Below are positions 10,923-20,536 of a stretch of DNA of 64,000 nt, in pieces. Source of the DNA: Corallium rubrum (taxonomy: Eukaryota; Cnidaria; Anthozoa; Scleralcyonacea; Coralliidae); NCBI GenBank assembly GCA_964035015.1, contig OZ036007.1, forward strand, positions 3,665,468 to 3,729,467. Reading direction: 5' to 3'. The translations under genes and the position numbers were made by a program. Every line of letters starts with the position of its first letter. Positions within the stretch are counted from its first letter, which is position 1. The notes beneath the pieces are model-generated. The model was given only the letters and a program-made list of their open reading frames with translations, was not told the DNA's origin and searched no databases.

Positions 10923-11448
10923 ATTCCCGCAAAATCGACTACCACAGGGGAAAAGACGACAATGCGAATTAAAACCACCCACCAAGTCAAGCCTCAGTCA
11001 TAATCAAGTCTCTGGTAACAGATTTTCTGTTTTGAAAGACCTCAACGACAATATTCATGAAGACCGAGAAGATAATGAATTTAACCATCGTAACCAAGAC
11101 GATCGAGTAGAAAATAGATCCAACCACCGAGACCATTTAAAGCCCGTATATAGTTGTCCTTCAGATAACCAATTTGGAAATAAGGCTGAATCTGACAAGC
11201 AACCTGGCCAATCAATACAACCACTGCAGCGTCTAATTCAAAACCAGAATCGACAGAAATCGATAATTGGTTTAAGTAATAATAGGGGTGATAACAATTT
11301 GCACAACAGCAATCCACGTAACGAGAGTGTATTTTTGAAAGGAAAGAGAAAGATCACAATCGGAGAACAATTTTTGAATATTCATAAAGTATCAAAATGG
11401 CCAAAAGGAGGGAGTCCTTTTCGTTGCTTAAAATCTTTACCCTTATGA
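10900..11448 (+). CDS. Retrotransposon copy 2, ORF1 C-terminal part (shifted frame)
   Basis: About 182 residues, Asn/Gln/Arg-rich, with NRFSVLKDLND near the start, matching NRFAVLSVEDSEE in ORF1 of the copy at 16854. In that copy a GDSL-type esterase domain follows. Here the expected IYIAGDS-like block is replaced by a degenerate KITIGEQFLN and the rest of the esterase is missing. The frame ends at TGA 11446-11448, and the same frame stays open into ORF2. Probably decayed rather than a separate gene. Confidence 0.65.
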   Translation: MRSTMKNRFPQNRLPQGKRRQCELKPPTKSSLSHNQVSGNRFSVLKDLNDNIHEDREDNEFNHRNQDDRVENRSNHRDHLKPVYSCPSDNQFGNKAESDKQPGQSIQPLQRLIQNQNRQKSIIGLSNNRGDNNLHNSNPRNESVFLKGKRKITIGEQFLNIHKVSKWPKGGSPFRCLKSLPL

Positions 11449-11577
11449 CGCCGTCCTATACCCACGAGGCAAACAAGAAGAAGCGAGAATGACAAGCTAA
11501 GAAATGGAAAAAGCAATTCAAATAATTTAATTCATGTCCAGTGCCATCTAAATACACCGAAGAATCAAAATAACCCT

Positions 11578-14274
11578 ATGTTCGTACCGGGACTTATTTT
11601 GTCTAATGTTATGTCCTTATCTCCGAAAATGGACGAAATAAGACCATTCGTTTTAAACTCGAACGCAGAAGTTGCCGCCTTTACCGAGACGTGGTTGAGG
11701 GATTCCATCCTAGATTCGATAGTTGATATTCCTGGCTACCAAATAGTGCGAAAAGATCGCGTTAATAGAATCCATGGTGGAGTTTGCATCTATATCCATA
11801 ATCAGGTAAAATTTTCTATTTTACATGATTTACATAACCCATTGTTTGAAGTTCTTTGGACGAAATTACAACCTAAAAGACTTCCTCGTGGGATAACTAG
11901 TATTGTCATAGGAACAATATACCACCCACCAGGTTCAGACAACCTTTCAATGATCGACTATCTCATTAATTCCTTAACCAGTATTGAAGCATTGTATGCT
12001 AATTGCGGAATTATCTTAATGGGCGATCTAAACAGGCTGAATACTTCCCGTATTAATCGCCAGTTTAAGTTGAAACAACTAATAAAATTTGCTACTAGAG
12101 GAGAGAGAACTCTTGACGTTATTTTAACCAATATTAGCCAGTTTTATGACAGTCCACAAAAATTTTCACCCTTCGGTCTTTCCGACCATTTTACAATAAA
12201 AGTCCTTCCTAAGGCTAGAACTTTTACCACCAACAGTTTTAAAGTTATCAAGACACGAGATCTGAGACCAAGTAACAAAAAAGCCCTCGGTAGAGTCCTT
12301 TCAACGGTGGATTGGTCATGCTTAGACAAAATCTATTCTTGTGAGAATAAACTAACAGTTTTCAATAATATTTTGTCTAAAACTCTAGACACAATTATGC
12401 CAATTAAAGATAAGAAAATCCATGTAAATGATGCCCCCTGGATGACGGAAAAACTTAAATCCGCAATAAAAAATCGACAACGTGCGCTGAACACTGGAAA
12501 TAAAACTGCCTTTAAGTACTATCGGAATCAGGTAAACTCTGAACGAAAGAAATGCAGACAGTTTTACTTCCATGGTAAGATCAATAATCTAAAACATACT
12601 AAGCCCAAAGACTGGTGGAGTGCTGTTAAAAAGATTAGTGGAATGGATCCTGTTACAAAATCTGACATTTTTTCGACATTACAAGTTGACAAACTTCACC
12701 AGATGAGTAATACGGCGATAGCTAACGAAATTAATGACAGTTTCTTAGAACCTTTGCGAACGTTTCAACCGTTAAAAGCTCCTAATTATGTGCGTATCTC
12801 GGATAATATCAATAATTTTAGCTCTGAATTACTGTCGGTGTCAGAGGATGAGGTTTATAAATGCCTGAAATCGCTCAATCCTTACAAATCTTCAGGCCCG
12901 GACGATATCCCATCTTGGATCTTCAAAGAATTCGCAGAATTACTCTCGCTGCCCGTCAGCAAAATCTTAAATTGTTCCTACAAGGAACAACAATTACCTC
13001 CAGTCTGGAAGATGTCCAACACTGTCCCAATTCCAAAGACCACACCAGTAAACAATATAAATAAACATCTTCGCCCTATTTCCTTAACACCTGTTCTTTC
13101 GAAAATAGCTGAAGAATTTGTGGTAAGGGAACATTTGAAACCAGCAGTACTCGAAGTGCTGGATCCAAACCAATTTGGTGTCATCCCAGGCTCATCAACA
13201 AGCCAAGCTCTGGTTAAAATGTTCCATAAATGGACTGAAGCAACGGACGGAAATGGAGCTTCTGTTCGAGTTATCATGTTTGATTACCAAAAAGCTTTTG
13301 ATTATGTTGACCATACCATTCTTTTATCAAAACTTAATCGTCTCCGTGTCCCCACTACGACCATAAATTGGATTGCAGATTTTCTCTGCAATAGGAAACA
13401 ACGGGTAAAAATGGGAAATGATTGTTTTTCTGAATGGAGAAATGTTCCTGCTGGTGTCCCACAAGGCACTAAACTTGGACCTTGGCTCTTTATAATAATG
13501 ATCAATGACCTGTCTCCAAATAGGGATGATCAAGTTAAATTTGTTGATGACTTAACTATTTCAGAAACAGTGCCAAAATTTAGTCACAGTAAGGTCCAAG
13601 ATTATGTAACGGATATCCAAAAGTGGTCTGACACTAACCTGTTCCGCTTGCACGACGATAAATGTAAGGAACTAAGGATCGATTTTAAAAAGAATAACAG
13701 CATTTTCACTCCAATCCACGTAAATGGAAAACAATTAGAAGTCGTTGAGGAGGCAAAATTACTTGGTCTCACTTTTACGTCCGATTTAAAGTGGAATAAT
13801 CATGTGCATAACATTGTGTCGAAATGCTCAAAACGTTTATATCTGCTTGTGCAATTAAAGCGCGCCAAAGTTCCTGCTAAAGACATCACTCAATTTTACT
13901 CTACATGTATCCGTCCAATATTAGAATATGCTTCCACTGTTTTTCATTATTCACTCCCGAAGTACTTGAGTGATGATATTGAGCGCATTCAAAAACGTGC
14001 TCACTCCATTATATACCCACTACTTAAATACGAAGGCGCGTTAGTGGAAAGTGGCTTAGCAACACTTCATGACAGAAGGAAACAAGCATGCGAAAAACTT
14101 TTTAAACAAATTTTAGAAGACCCTAATCACAAATTAAACAATCTTATTTCAAAAGTAGATACGTTTCTTAATTACAATTTGAGAAATATAAAGAAGATTC
14201 ATATTCCTAATTTTAACACAGTTCGTTTCAAGAACTCATTTTTAGTAGCAAGTAGTCTTAATATTAGCAATTAA
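11578..14274 (+). CDS. Retrotransposon copy 2, ORF2: APE endonuclease and reverse transcriptase
   Basis: 898 residues from ATG 11578; the frame is open back to the TGA at 11446. The N-terminal apurinic-like endonuclease covers about residues 1-215, with AAFTETWL, IYHPPG, LMGDLN (near 148), LDVILTN and GLSDH (near 200). The reverse transcriptase covers about 430-700, with LNPYKSSGPDD, RPISLTPVLSK, MFDYQKAFD (near 568), GVPQGTKLGP (near 624) and KFVDD (near 654). The catalytic box is F-V-D-D instead of the usual Y/F-A-D-D, but both aspartates are present. The C-terminal region has STCIRPILEYAS and IQKRAHSII. It nicks target DNA and primes reverse transcription from it. The frame has no internal stop, so this copy could be active or recently so. 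Confidence 0.9.
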   Translation: MFVPGLILSNVMSLSPKMDEIRPFVLNSNAEVAAFTETWLRDSILDSIVDIPGYQIVRKDRVNRIHGGVCIYIHNQVKFSILHDLHNPLFEVLWTKLQPKRLPRGITSIVIGTIYHPPGSDNLSMIDYLINSLTSIEALYANCGIILMGDLNRLNTSRINRQFKLKQLIKFATRGERTLDVILTNISQFYDSPQKFSPFGLSDHFTIKVLPKARTFTTNSFKVIKTRDLRPSNKKALGRVLSTVDWSCLDKIYSCENKLTVFNNILSKTLDTIMPIKDKKIHVNDAPWMTEKLKSAIKNRQRALNTGNKTAFKYYRNQVNSERKKCRQFYFHGKINNLKHTKPKDWWSAVKKISGMDPVTKSDIFSTLQVDKLHQMSNTAIANEINDSFLEPLRTFQPLKAPNYVRISDNINNFSSELLSVSEDEVYKCLKSLNPYKSSGPDDIPSWIFKEFAELLSLPVSKILNCSYKEQQLPPVWKMSNTVPIPKTTPVNNINKHLRPISLTPVLSKIAEEFVVREHLKPAVLEVLDPNQFGVIPGSSTSQALVKMFHKWTEATDGNGASVRVIMFDYQKAFDYVDHTILLSKLNRLRVPTTTINWIADFLCNRKQRVKMGNDCFSEWRNVPAGVPQGTKLGPWLFIIMINDLSPNRDDQVKFVDDLTISETVPKFSHSKVQDYVTDIQKWSDTNLFRLHDDKCKELRIDFKKNNSIFTPIHVNGKQLEVVEEAKLLGLTFTSDLKWNNHVHNIVSKCSKRLYLLVQLKRAKVPAKDITQFYSTCIRPILEYASTVFHYSLPKYLSDDIERIQKRAHSIIYPLLKYEGALVESGLATLHDRRKQACEKLFKQILEDPNHKLNNLISKVDTFLNYNLRNIKKIHIPNFNTVRFKNSFLVASSLNISN

Positions 14275-14412
14275 TGTAATTAAACTTTATTCTATTTTAA
14301 TAATTCTGTAATTTTTATACATAACTATTATGATCTGCAAAATTTTGTAATCACCATGTAATTCAGTAATTTCTACTGTAAATGTGTGAATTATCAAACT
14401 ATCTATCTATCT
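14275..14412 (+). other. 3' UTR and ATCT tail of retrotransposon copy 2
   Basis: AT-rich 3' UTR ending in CTATCTATCTATCTAT, a short tandem tail of the type seen at the 3' end of CR1/L2 elements. It joins the minisatellite at TTGTTGCGA. No AATAAA close to the end. Confidence 0.75.
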
Positions 14413-16853
14413 ATTTGTTGCGATTTGTTGCGATTTGTTGCGATTTGTTGCGATTTGTTGCGATTTGTTGCGATTTGTTGCGATTTGTTGCGATTTGTTG
14501 CGATTTGTTGCGATTTGTTGCGATTTGTTGTGATTTGTTGTGATTTGTTGCGATTTGTTGTGATTTGTGGTGATTTGTTGTGATTTGTTGCGATTTGTTG
14601 CGATTTGTTGTGATTTGTTGTGATTTGTTGCGATTTGTTGTGATTTGTTGCGATTTGTTGTGATTTGTTGCGATTTGTTGCGATTTGTTGCGATTTGTTG
14701 TGATTTGTTGTGATTTGTTGCGATTTGTTGTGATTTGTTGCGATTTGTTGCGATTTGTTGCGATTTGTTGCGATTTGTTGTGATTCGTTGCGATTTGTTG
14801 CGATTTTGTGTTTGTGTGATTTGTTGTTGATTTGTTGTGATTTGTTTTGATTTGTTGTGATTTGTTGCGATTTGTTGCGATTTGTTGCGATTTGTTGTGA
14901 TTTGTTGCGATTTGTTGTGATTTGTTGTGATTTGTTGCGTTTTGTTGCGATTTGTTGCGATTTGTTGTGATTTGTTGCGATTTGTTGTGATTTGTTGCGA
15001 TTTGTTGTGATTTGTTGCGATTTGTTGCGATTTGTTGCGATTTGTTGCGATTTGTTGTGATTTGTTGTGATTTGTTGCGATTTGTTGTGATTTGTGGTGA
15101 TTTGTTGTGATTTGTTGCGATTTGTTGCGATTTGTTGTGATTTGTTGTGATTTGTTGCGATTTGTTGTGATTTGTTGCGATTTGTTGTGATTTGTTGCGA
15201 TTTGTTGCGATTTGTTGCGATTTGTTGTGATTTGTTGTGATTTGTTGTGATTTGTTGCGATTTGTTGTGATTTGTTGCGATTTGTTGTGATTTGTTGCGA
15301 TTTGTTGCGATTTGTTGCGATTTGTTGTGATTTGTTGGGATTTGTTGTGATTTGTTGCGATTTGTTGTGATTTGTTGCGATTTGTTGTGATTTGTTGTGA
15401 TTTGTTGCGATTTGTGTCGATTTGTGGCGATTTGTTGCGATTTGTTGCGATTTGTTGCGATTTGTTGCGATTTGTTGTGATTTGTTGTGATTTCTTGCGA
15501 TTTGTTGTGATTTGTTGCGATTTGTTGTGATTTGTTGCGATTTGTTGCGATTTGTTGTGATTTGTTGTGATTTGTTGCGATTTGTTGATATTTGTTGCGA
15601 TTTGTTGTGATTTGTTGTGATTTGTTGCGATTTGTTGTGATTTGTTGTGATTTGTTGCGATTTGTTGCGATTTGTTGCGATTTGTGGTGATTTGTTGTGA
15701 TTTGTTGCGATTTGTTGCGATTTGTTGCGATTTGTTGCGATTTGTTGTGATTTGTTGTGATTTCTTGCGATTTGTTGTGATTTGTTGCGATTTGTTGTGA
15801 TTTGTTGCGATTTGTTGCGATTTGTTGCGATTTGTTGCGATTTGTTGTGATTTGTTGCGATTTGTGTCGATTTGTGGTGATTTGTTGTGATTTGTTGCGA
15901 TTTGTTGCGATTTGTTGTGATTTGTTGTGATTTGTTGCGATTTGTTGTGATTTGTTGTGATTTGTTGCGATTTGTTGCGATTTGTTGCGATTTGTTGCGA
16001 TTTGTTGCGATTTGTTGCGATTTGTTGCGATTTGTTGCGATTTGTTGCGATTTGTTGTGATTTGTTGTGATTTGTTGCGATTTGTTGTGATTTGTGGTGA
16101 TTTGTTGCGATTTGTTGCGATTTGTTGCGATTTGTTGTGATTTGTTGCGATTTGTTGCGATTTGTTGTGATTTGTTGTGATTTGTTGCGATTTGTTGCGA
16201 TTTGTTGCGATTTGTTGCGATTTGTTGTGATTTGTTGTGATTTGTTGCGATTTGTTGTGATTTGTTGCGATTTGTTGCGATTTGTTGCGATTTGTTGCGA
16301 TTTGTTGTGATTTGTTGCGATTTGTTGCGATTTGTTGTGATTTGTTGTGATTTGTTGCGATTTGTTGCAATTTCTTGCGATTTGTTGTGATTTGTTGTGA
16401 TTTGTTGCGATTTGTTGCGATTTGTTGTGATTTCTTGTGATTTGTTGCGATTTGTTGTGATTTGTTGTGATTTGTTGCGATTTGTTGTGATTTGTTGCGA
16501 TTTGTTGTGATTTGTTGCGATTTGTTGCGATTTGTTGTGATTTGTTGTGATTTGTTGCGATTTGTTGTGATTTGTTGCGATTTGTTGCGATTTGTTGCGA
16601 TTTGTTGCGATTTGTTGCGATTTGTTGCGATTTGTTGCGATTTGTTGTGATTTGTTGTGATTTGTTGCGATTTGTTGCGATTTGTTGCGATTTCTTGTGA
16701 TTTGTTGCGATTTGTTGTGATTTGTTGTGATTTGTTGCGATTTGTTGTGATTTGTTGCGATTTGTTGTGATTTGTTGCGATTTGTTGCGATTTGTTGTGA
16801 TTTGTTGTGATTTGTTGCGATTTGTTGTGATTTGTTGCGATTTGTTGCGATTT
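14413..16853 (+). repeat. 10-bp minisatellite TTTGTTGYGA, block 3
   Basis: About 244 units between copies 2 and 3. It shares C/T-pattern segments with block 2: the TTTGTGGTGA marker (14564, 15091 and others) followed by the same T-C-C-T-T-C-T order at position 8. A small irregular patch lies at 14803-14830. Confidence 0.97.
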
Positions 16854-16888
16854 GGAAGTCCTGCTCAGATGCAGAATCCCAGCGTTTT

Positions 16889-17608
16889 ATGCAGAATCCC
16901 AGCGTTTTATCCAAGAATAGATTCGCCGTACTAAGCGTCGAAGACAGCGAGGAAACCCTAGCTGATCAAAGCGTAACCATAGTCGAACAGTCAACCCAAA
17001 CGACTAAACAAAACCGCTACCGTTCAAGGGGGAGACCAGAACACGGAAGCCTGACAAATGAAGAGTCGCCAACTGGTAAGGAAAGACGCAAGGCCTCTCA
17101 TCAATCCAAGAAAAAGGAAATTTACATTGCTGGAGATTCGATTCTTAAAAATCTCCAAGGTAGAAGATTATCAAGTAAAGATACAATCAAAGTATCATGT
17201 TTTCCTGGTTGTACTACCTTAGACTTACAAGATCACACCAAGCCACTAATGCGTAAAAAGCCTGATGGAATAATTCTTCACGTCGGGACAAACAGCCTAA
17301 GTGAACATAATTCAGCCAGATCCTGCGCTGAGGAAATAATTGATTTGGCTCGAATGGTAGAAGATAAATCATCAGCGAAGGTTGCTATATCTAGTTTAAT
17401 AAATAGATCAGATAACGAATCTCTACCTAGAAAAATTATTGATGTTAATAAGATTCTAAAACAATTCTGTACTCAGAACAACTGGGGATACATAGATCAC
17501 AGTAATATTTCAGCCGATCGACATTTAAACCGAAGTGGTTTACATTTGAACAAATTAGGGACAACACAAATGGCTCGTAACTTTATAAATTATTTGAGGA
17601 AAGACTAG
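16889..17608 (+). CDS. Retrotransposon copy 3, ORF1 with SGNH/GDSL esterase domain
   Basis: About 239 residues from ATG 16889, the first ATG in frame; the open frame itself extends back into satellite. The N-terminal 80 residues are polar and basic (NRYRSRGRPEHG, KERRKASHQSKKKE). An SGNH hydrolase fold follows: block I IYIAGDSILK (catalytic Ser), block III HVGTNSLSEH, and block V DRHLNRSGLHLN with the Asp/His pair. Esterase domains are known in ORF1 of CR1-group retrotransposons; their substrate is not established. The N-terminal RNA-binding part seems to be lost. It ends at TAG 17606-17608; the same frame continues open into ORF2. Confidence 0.85.
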   Translation: MQNPSVLSKNRFAVLSVEDSEETLADQSVTIVEQSTQTTKQNRYRSRGRPEHGSLTNEESPTGKERRKASHQSKKKEIYIAGDSILKNLQGRRLSSKDTIKVSCFPGCTTLDLQDHTKPLMRKKPDGIILHVGTNSLSEHNSARSCAEEIIDLARMVEDKSSAKVAISSLINRSDNESLPRKIIDVNKILKQFCTQNNWGYIDHSNISADRHLNRSGLHLNKLGTTQMARNFINYLRKD

Positions 17609-17659
17609 GTTATTGCCGACTGGAAATCCGATAAAACTGTGCTCCAGGAAACTCCTTTC

Positions 17660-20536
17660 ATGTCAAGTTCAGAGGGTAAGTCAATTATTTTAGACTCTAA
17701 TATAACGGGTCGTGGTTTAGTATTGGCATGTTTAAATATTAATAGTTTATTAGCTCACATTGATGAGCTTAGGGTATTTATGAACACTTCTAAAATCGAC
17801 ATTCTTGCAATAAACGAAACTAAATTAGATTCAATTATTCATGATAATGAAATACACCTGCCAGGTTTTGAAGTCGTGAGAAAAGACCGTAATGTAAATG
17901 GCAGAAATGGCGGTGGCGTGTGTTTATATATACGTTCTAATTTAAATTATCACATTCGGCACGATCTAGACGACACGTTATTAGAGTGTCTGAGTATTGA
18001 AATTACCAAACCACACTCCAAATCATTTCTGGTCAGCACTTGGTATAGACCTCCGAGTTCTCCAGTCAATATTTTTAACGCATTTGAGAAATTAATTGAC
18101 AAGATTGACGCCGAGGGTATAGAGTGTCATCTGCTTGGGGATATTAACTGTGATTTGCTACCTACAGAAATTTCATCCAATGCCTCTAATCTAAAGAGTT
18201 TATTTGATCTTTATGGGCTAAGTCAACTGATTACTGAACCAACACGAGTTACTCTTAATTCGCAAACGTTGATTGATTTGTGTGTGACAAACTCACCTCA
18301 AAAAATAATTAACTCAGGGGTTCTACATCTTGGTATTAGTGACCATTCAATGATCTATGCGACTCGTAAAACCCATTATGAACAAGGAGCCACACGTATT
18401 ATTCAAACACGTACTTATAAAAAATTTAATAAGGATGGATTCCTTTGTGATTTATCACAGAAATCATGGGATGATGTCCGTATTCAAACAAATCCGGACG
18501 ATATGTGGAACCTCTGGAAAAAAATGATTATGGAAAGTATTGATAAATATGCGCCATATAAGAGCAAACGTGTTGGCAAAAAGTACTCACCTTGGATTAC
18601 AAATGAATTAATGCGAAAAATGCACAAACGAGATTATCTTAAAAAGCAGGCAGTATCTAAGAATGATGCATTGTCATGGCAACAATACAAATATGCGAGA
18701 AATCAAACCAACAATACAATTAGAGCGGCTAAACAACGGTATTTTACAGAAAATCTAGAAGCTACTAAAACTAATCCTCGCAAAACTTGGAAACTCATCA
18801 ATGAGCTGAATTCTCGTAAATGTAGCAAATCACAAAATATCTCTCAAATTAAACTTGGAGAAGAAATTATTAATTCTCCTACTGCAATGGCTGAGACCTT
18901 TAATGAATATTTCACGAATATAGGTCCAAATTTAGCTCAGCAAATACCGCCAATAGATGTTGAGCCTGAATTCTATGTCGAACCGACCGATAAAACTTTT
19001 AGTCTTAAAACTCCTTCTGTGAGTGCAGTATGCAGATTATTGAGTAAACTTAATGAAAAGAAAGCATCGGGTCTTGATAGGATTCCATGCAAACTTTTAA
19101 AGATGGCTGCCGGCATAGTCGGACCCTCACTTTGTGGAATATTTGAACAATCAATCACTACGGGATTTTACCCAAATGAGTGGAAACTTGCTAGAGTGAC
19201 ACCGGTCTTTAAAAAAGGCATAAAATCGGATGTTAACAATTACAGACCAATTTCGATTCTACCAATTGTCTCGAAAATATTTGAGAAAATAATATATAAC
19301 CAGTTTTACGATTACCTTGACAGAAACAAACTTTTAACTAACTGTCAATCTGGTTTCCGCTCACTTCATAGCACACTTACAGCATTACTTGAAGCTACTA
19401 ATAACTGGTCAGTCAATATAGACAAGGGCCTTCTTAATGGAGTTATTTTCATTGACTTAAAGAAGGCCTTTGATACTATTGACCACGAAATTCTACTTCG
19501 TAAACTTGCAAACTATGGAGTCGATATAGATGCCCTCAGGTGGTTTAATTCTTATCTAAGCAACCGGAGCCAAAAATGCAGTGTAAATGGTTGTTTGTCT
19601 AATGCTAGTGAAATTAGCTGTGGGGTACCTCAAGGGAGCATTATTGGCCCTTTGCTTTTTTTGATTTACATCAATGATCTGCCGAACTGCCTCTGTAAGG
19701 CCTCAGCTAATTTATTCGCAGATGACACAAATATAAGCCTCTCTGCTGGAAGCCTAGGTGAACTTGAGCCTGAAATAAACTCGGAATTATACAATCTTAA
19801 TTGTTGGCTGAAAGCAAACAAACTAAGCTTAAATATAGCAAAAACTGAGTTTATGGTTATAGGCTCAAGGCAGAAGCTTCGCACAGAGGAAAATAATCAA
19901 ATTCACATTGAAATCGAAAGTAAAAGGATTGAGAGAGTTGGTCACACCAAATCATTGGGACTTACTATTGATGAACGACTCTCTTGGTCAAATCATATTG
20001 ACGAAATGTGTAAGAAAGTTTCCTCAGGTGTTGGAGCCCTTAAACGAGTAAGATCGTTTATCTCCACAAATACTGCAGTTCAAATTTATAATGCATTAAT
20101 TTTACCATATTTTGATTACTGTAGTCCTGTATGGGATGGCATATGTAATCAATTTAGTGATAAACTGCAAAAACTACAAAACCGTGCTGCCAGAGTGATT
20201 TTGAAAACTGGTTACGAGATTAGCTCAAGTGTGGTTCTAAATACGTTGCATTGGGACACGCTTGCTACTCGTCGTAAAAAACAAAAGGCCACGATAATGT
20301 TTAAGTCTCTAAACAACCAGGCCCCGGAATACCTGCAAGACATGTTTATTCCTCGGAGCACAGTTTATTCCTTAAGAAATTCGGAAAGGCGACTCACATT
20401 ACCCTTGCCACGTACAGATTATTTGAAAAAAAGTTTTAGCTATAGCGGGGCTGAACTATGGAATAATCTGCCTCAGCATGTAAGGAATATGACCTCGTTT
20501 CGAGAGTTCAAAAAAGAAATAAATTACTTATTCTAA
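17660..20536 (+). CDS. Retrotransposon copy 3, ORF2: APE endonuclease and reverse transcriptase
   Basis: About 958 residues from the first ATG at 17660. The frame is open from the ORF1 stop, 51 bases upstream. The endonuclease occupies about 25-235 (LNINSLLAH, AINETKLD, TWYRPPSS, LLGDINCD, LIDLCVTN, GISDHSMI). The reverse transcriptase occupies about 460-740 (KASGLDRIP, NNYRPISILP, FIDLKKAFDTIDHE, CGVPQGSIIGP, LFADD near 685). The C-terminal region has [26 protein letters not shown] and KKSFSYSGAELWNNLP. All catalytic residues are present and no internal stop is seen, so it may be functional. The minus-strand fragments at 6927-7446 and 55088-55500 match its C-terminal part. Confidence 0.93.
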   Translation: MSSSEGKSIILDSNITGRGLVLACLNINSLLAHIDELRVFMNTSKIDILAINETKLDSIIHDNEIHLPGFEVVRKDRNVNGRNGGGVCLYIRSNLNYHIRHDLDDTLLECLSIEITKPHSKSFLVSTWYRPPSSPVNIFNAFEKLIDKIDAEGIECHLLGDINCDLLPTEISSNASNLKSLFDLYGLSQLITEPTRVTLNSQTLIDLCVTNSPQKIINSGVLHLGISDHSMIYATRKTHYEQGATRIIQTRTYKKFNKDGFLCDLSQKSWDDVRIQTNPDDMWNLWKKMIMESIDKYAPYKSKRVGKKYSPWITNELMRKMHKRDYLKKQAVSKNDALSWQQYKYARNQTNNTIRAAKQRYFTENLEATKTNPRKTWKLINELNSRKCSKSQNISQIKLGEEIINSPTAMAETFNEYFTNIGPNLAQQIPPIDVEPEFYVEPTDKTFSLKTPSVSAVCRLLSKLNEKKASGLDRIPCKLLKMAAGIVGPSLCGIFEQSITTGFYPNEWKLARVTPVFKKGIKSDVNNYRPISILPIVSKIFEKIIYNQFYDYLDRNKLLTNCQSGFRSLHSTLTALLEATNNWSVNIDKGLLNGVIFIDLKKAFDTIDHEILLRKLANYGVDIDALRWFNSYLSNRSQKCSVNGCLSNASEISCGVPQGSIIGPLLFLIYINDLPNCLCKASANLFADDTNISLSAGSLGELEPEINSELYNLNCWLKANKLSLNIAKTEFMVIGSRQKLRTEENNQIHIEIESKRIERVGHTKSLGLTIDERLSWSNHIDEMCKKVSSGVGALKRVRSFISTNTAVQIYNALILPYFDYCSPVWDGICNQFSDKLQKLQNRAARVILKTGYEISSSVVLNTLHWDTLATRRKKQKATIMFKSLNNQAPEYLQDMFIPRSTVYSLRNSERRLTLPLPRTDYLKKSFSYSGAELWNNLPQHVRNMTSFREFKKEINYLF

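Larger units (their letters stand above)
10107..14412 (+). mobile_element. Long CR1/L2-like non-LTR retrotransposon (copy 2)
   Basis: The insertion is bounded on both sides by the 10-bp minisatellite. Order: very short leader, ORF1 in two overlapping pieces (10116-10922 and 10900-11448), ORF2 (11578-14274), a 3' UTR of about 135 bp and a tail of ATCT repeats at about 14398-14414 that joins directly to TTGTTGCGA. An in-frame TGA at 11446-11448 separates the second ORF1 piece from ORF2. No flanking unique target duplication can be read because both flanks are repeats. Confidence 0.9.
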
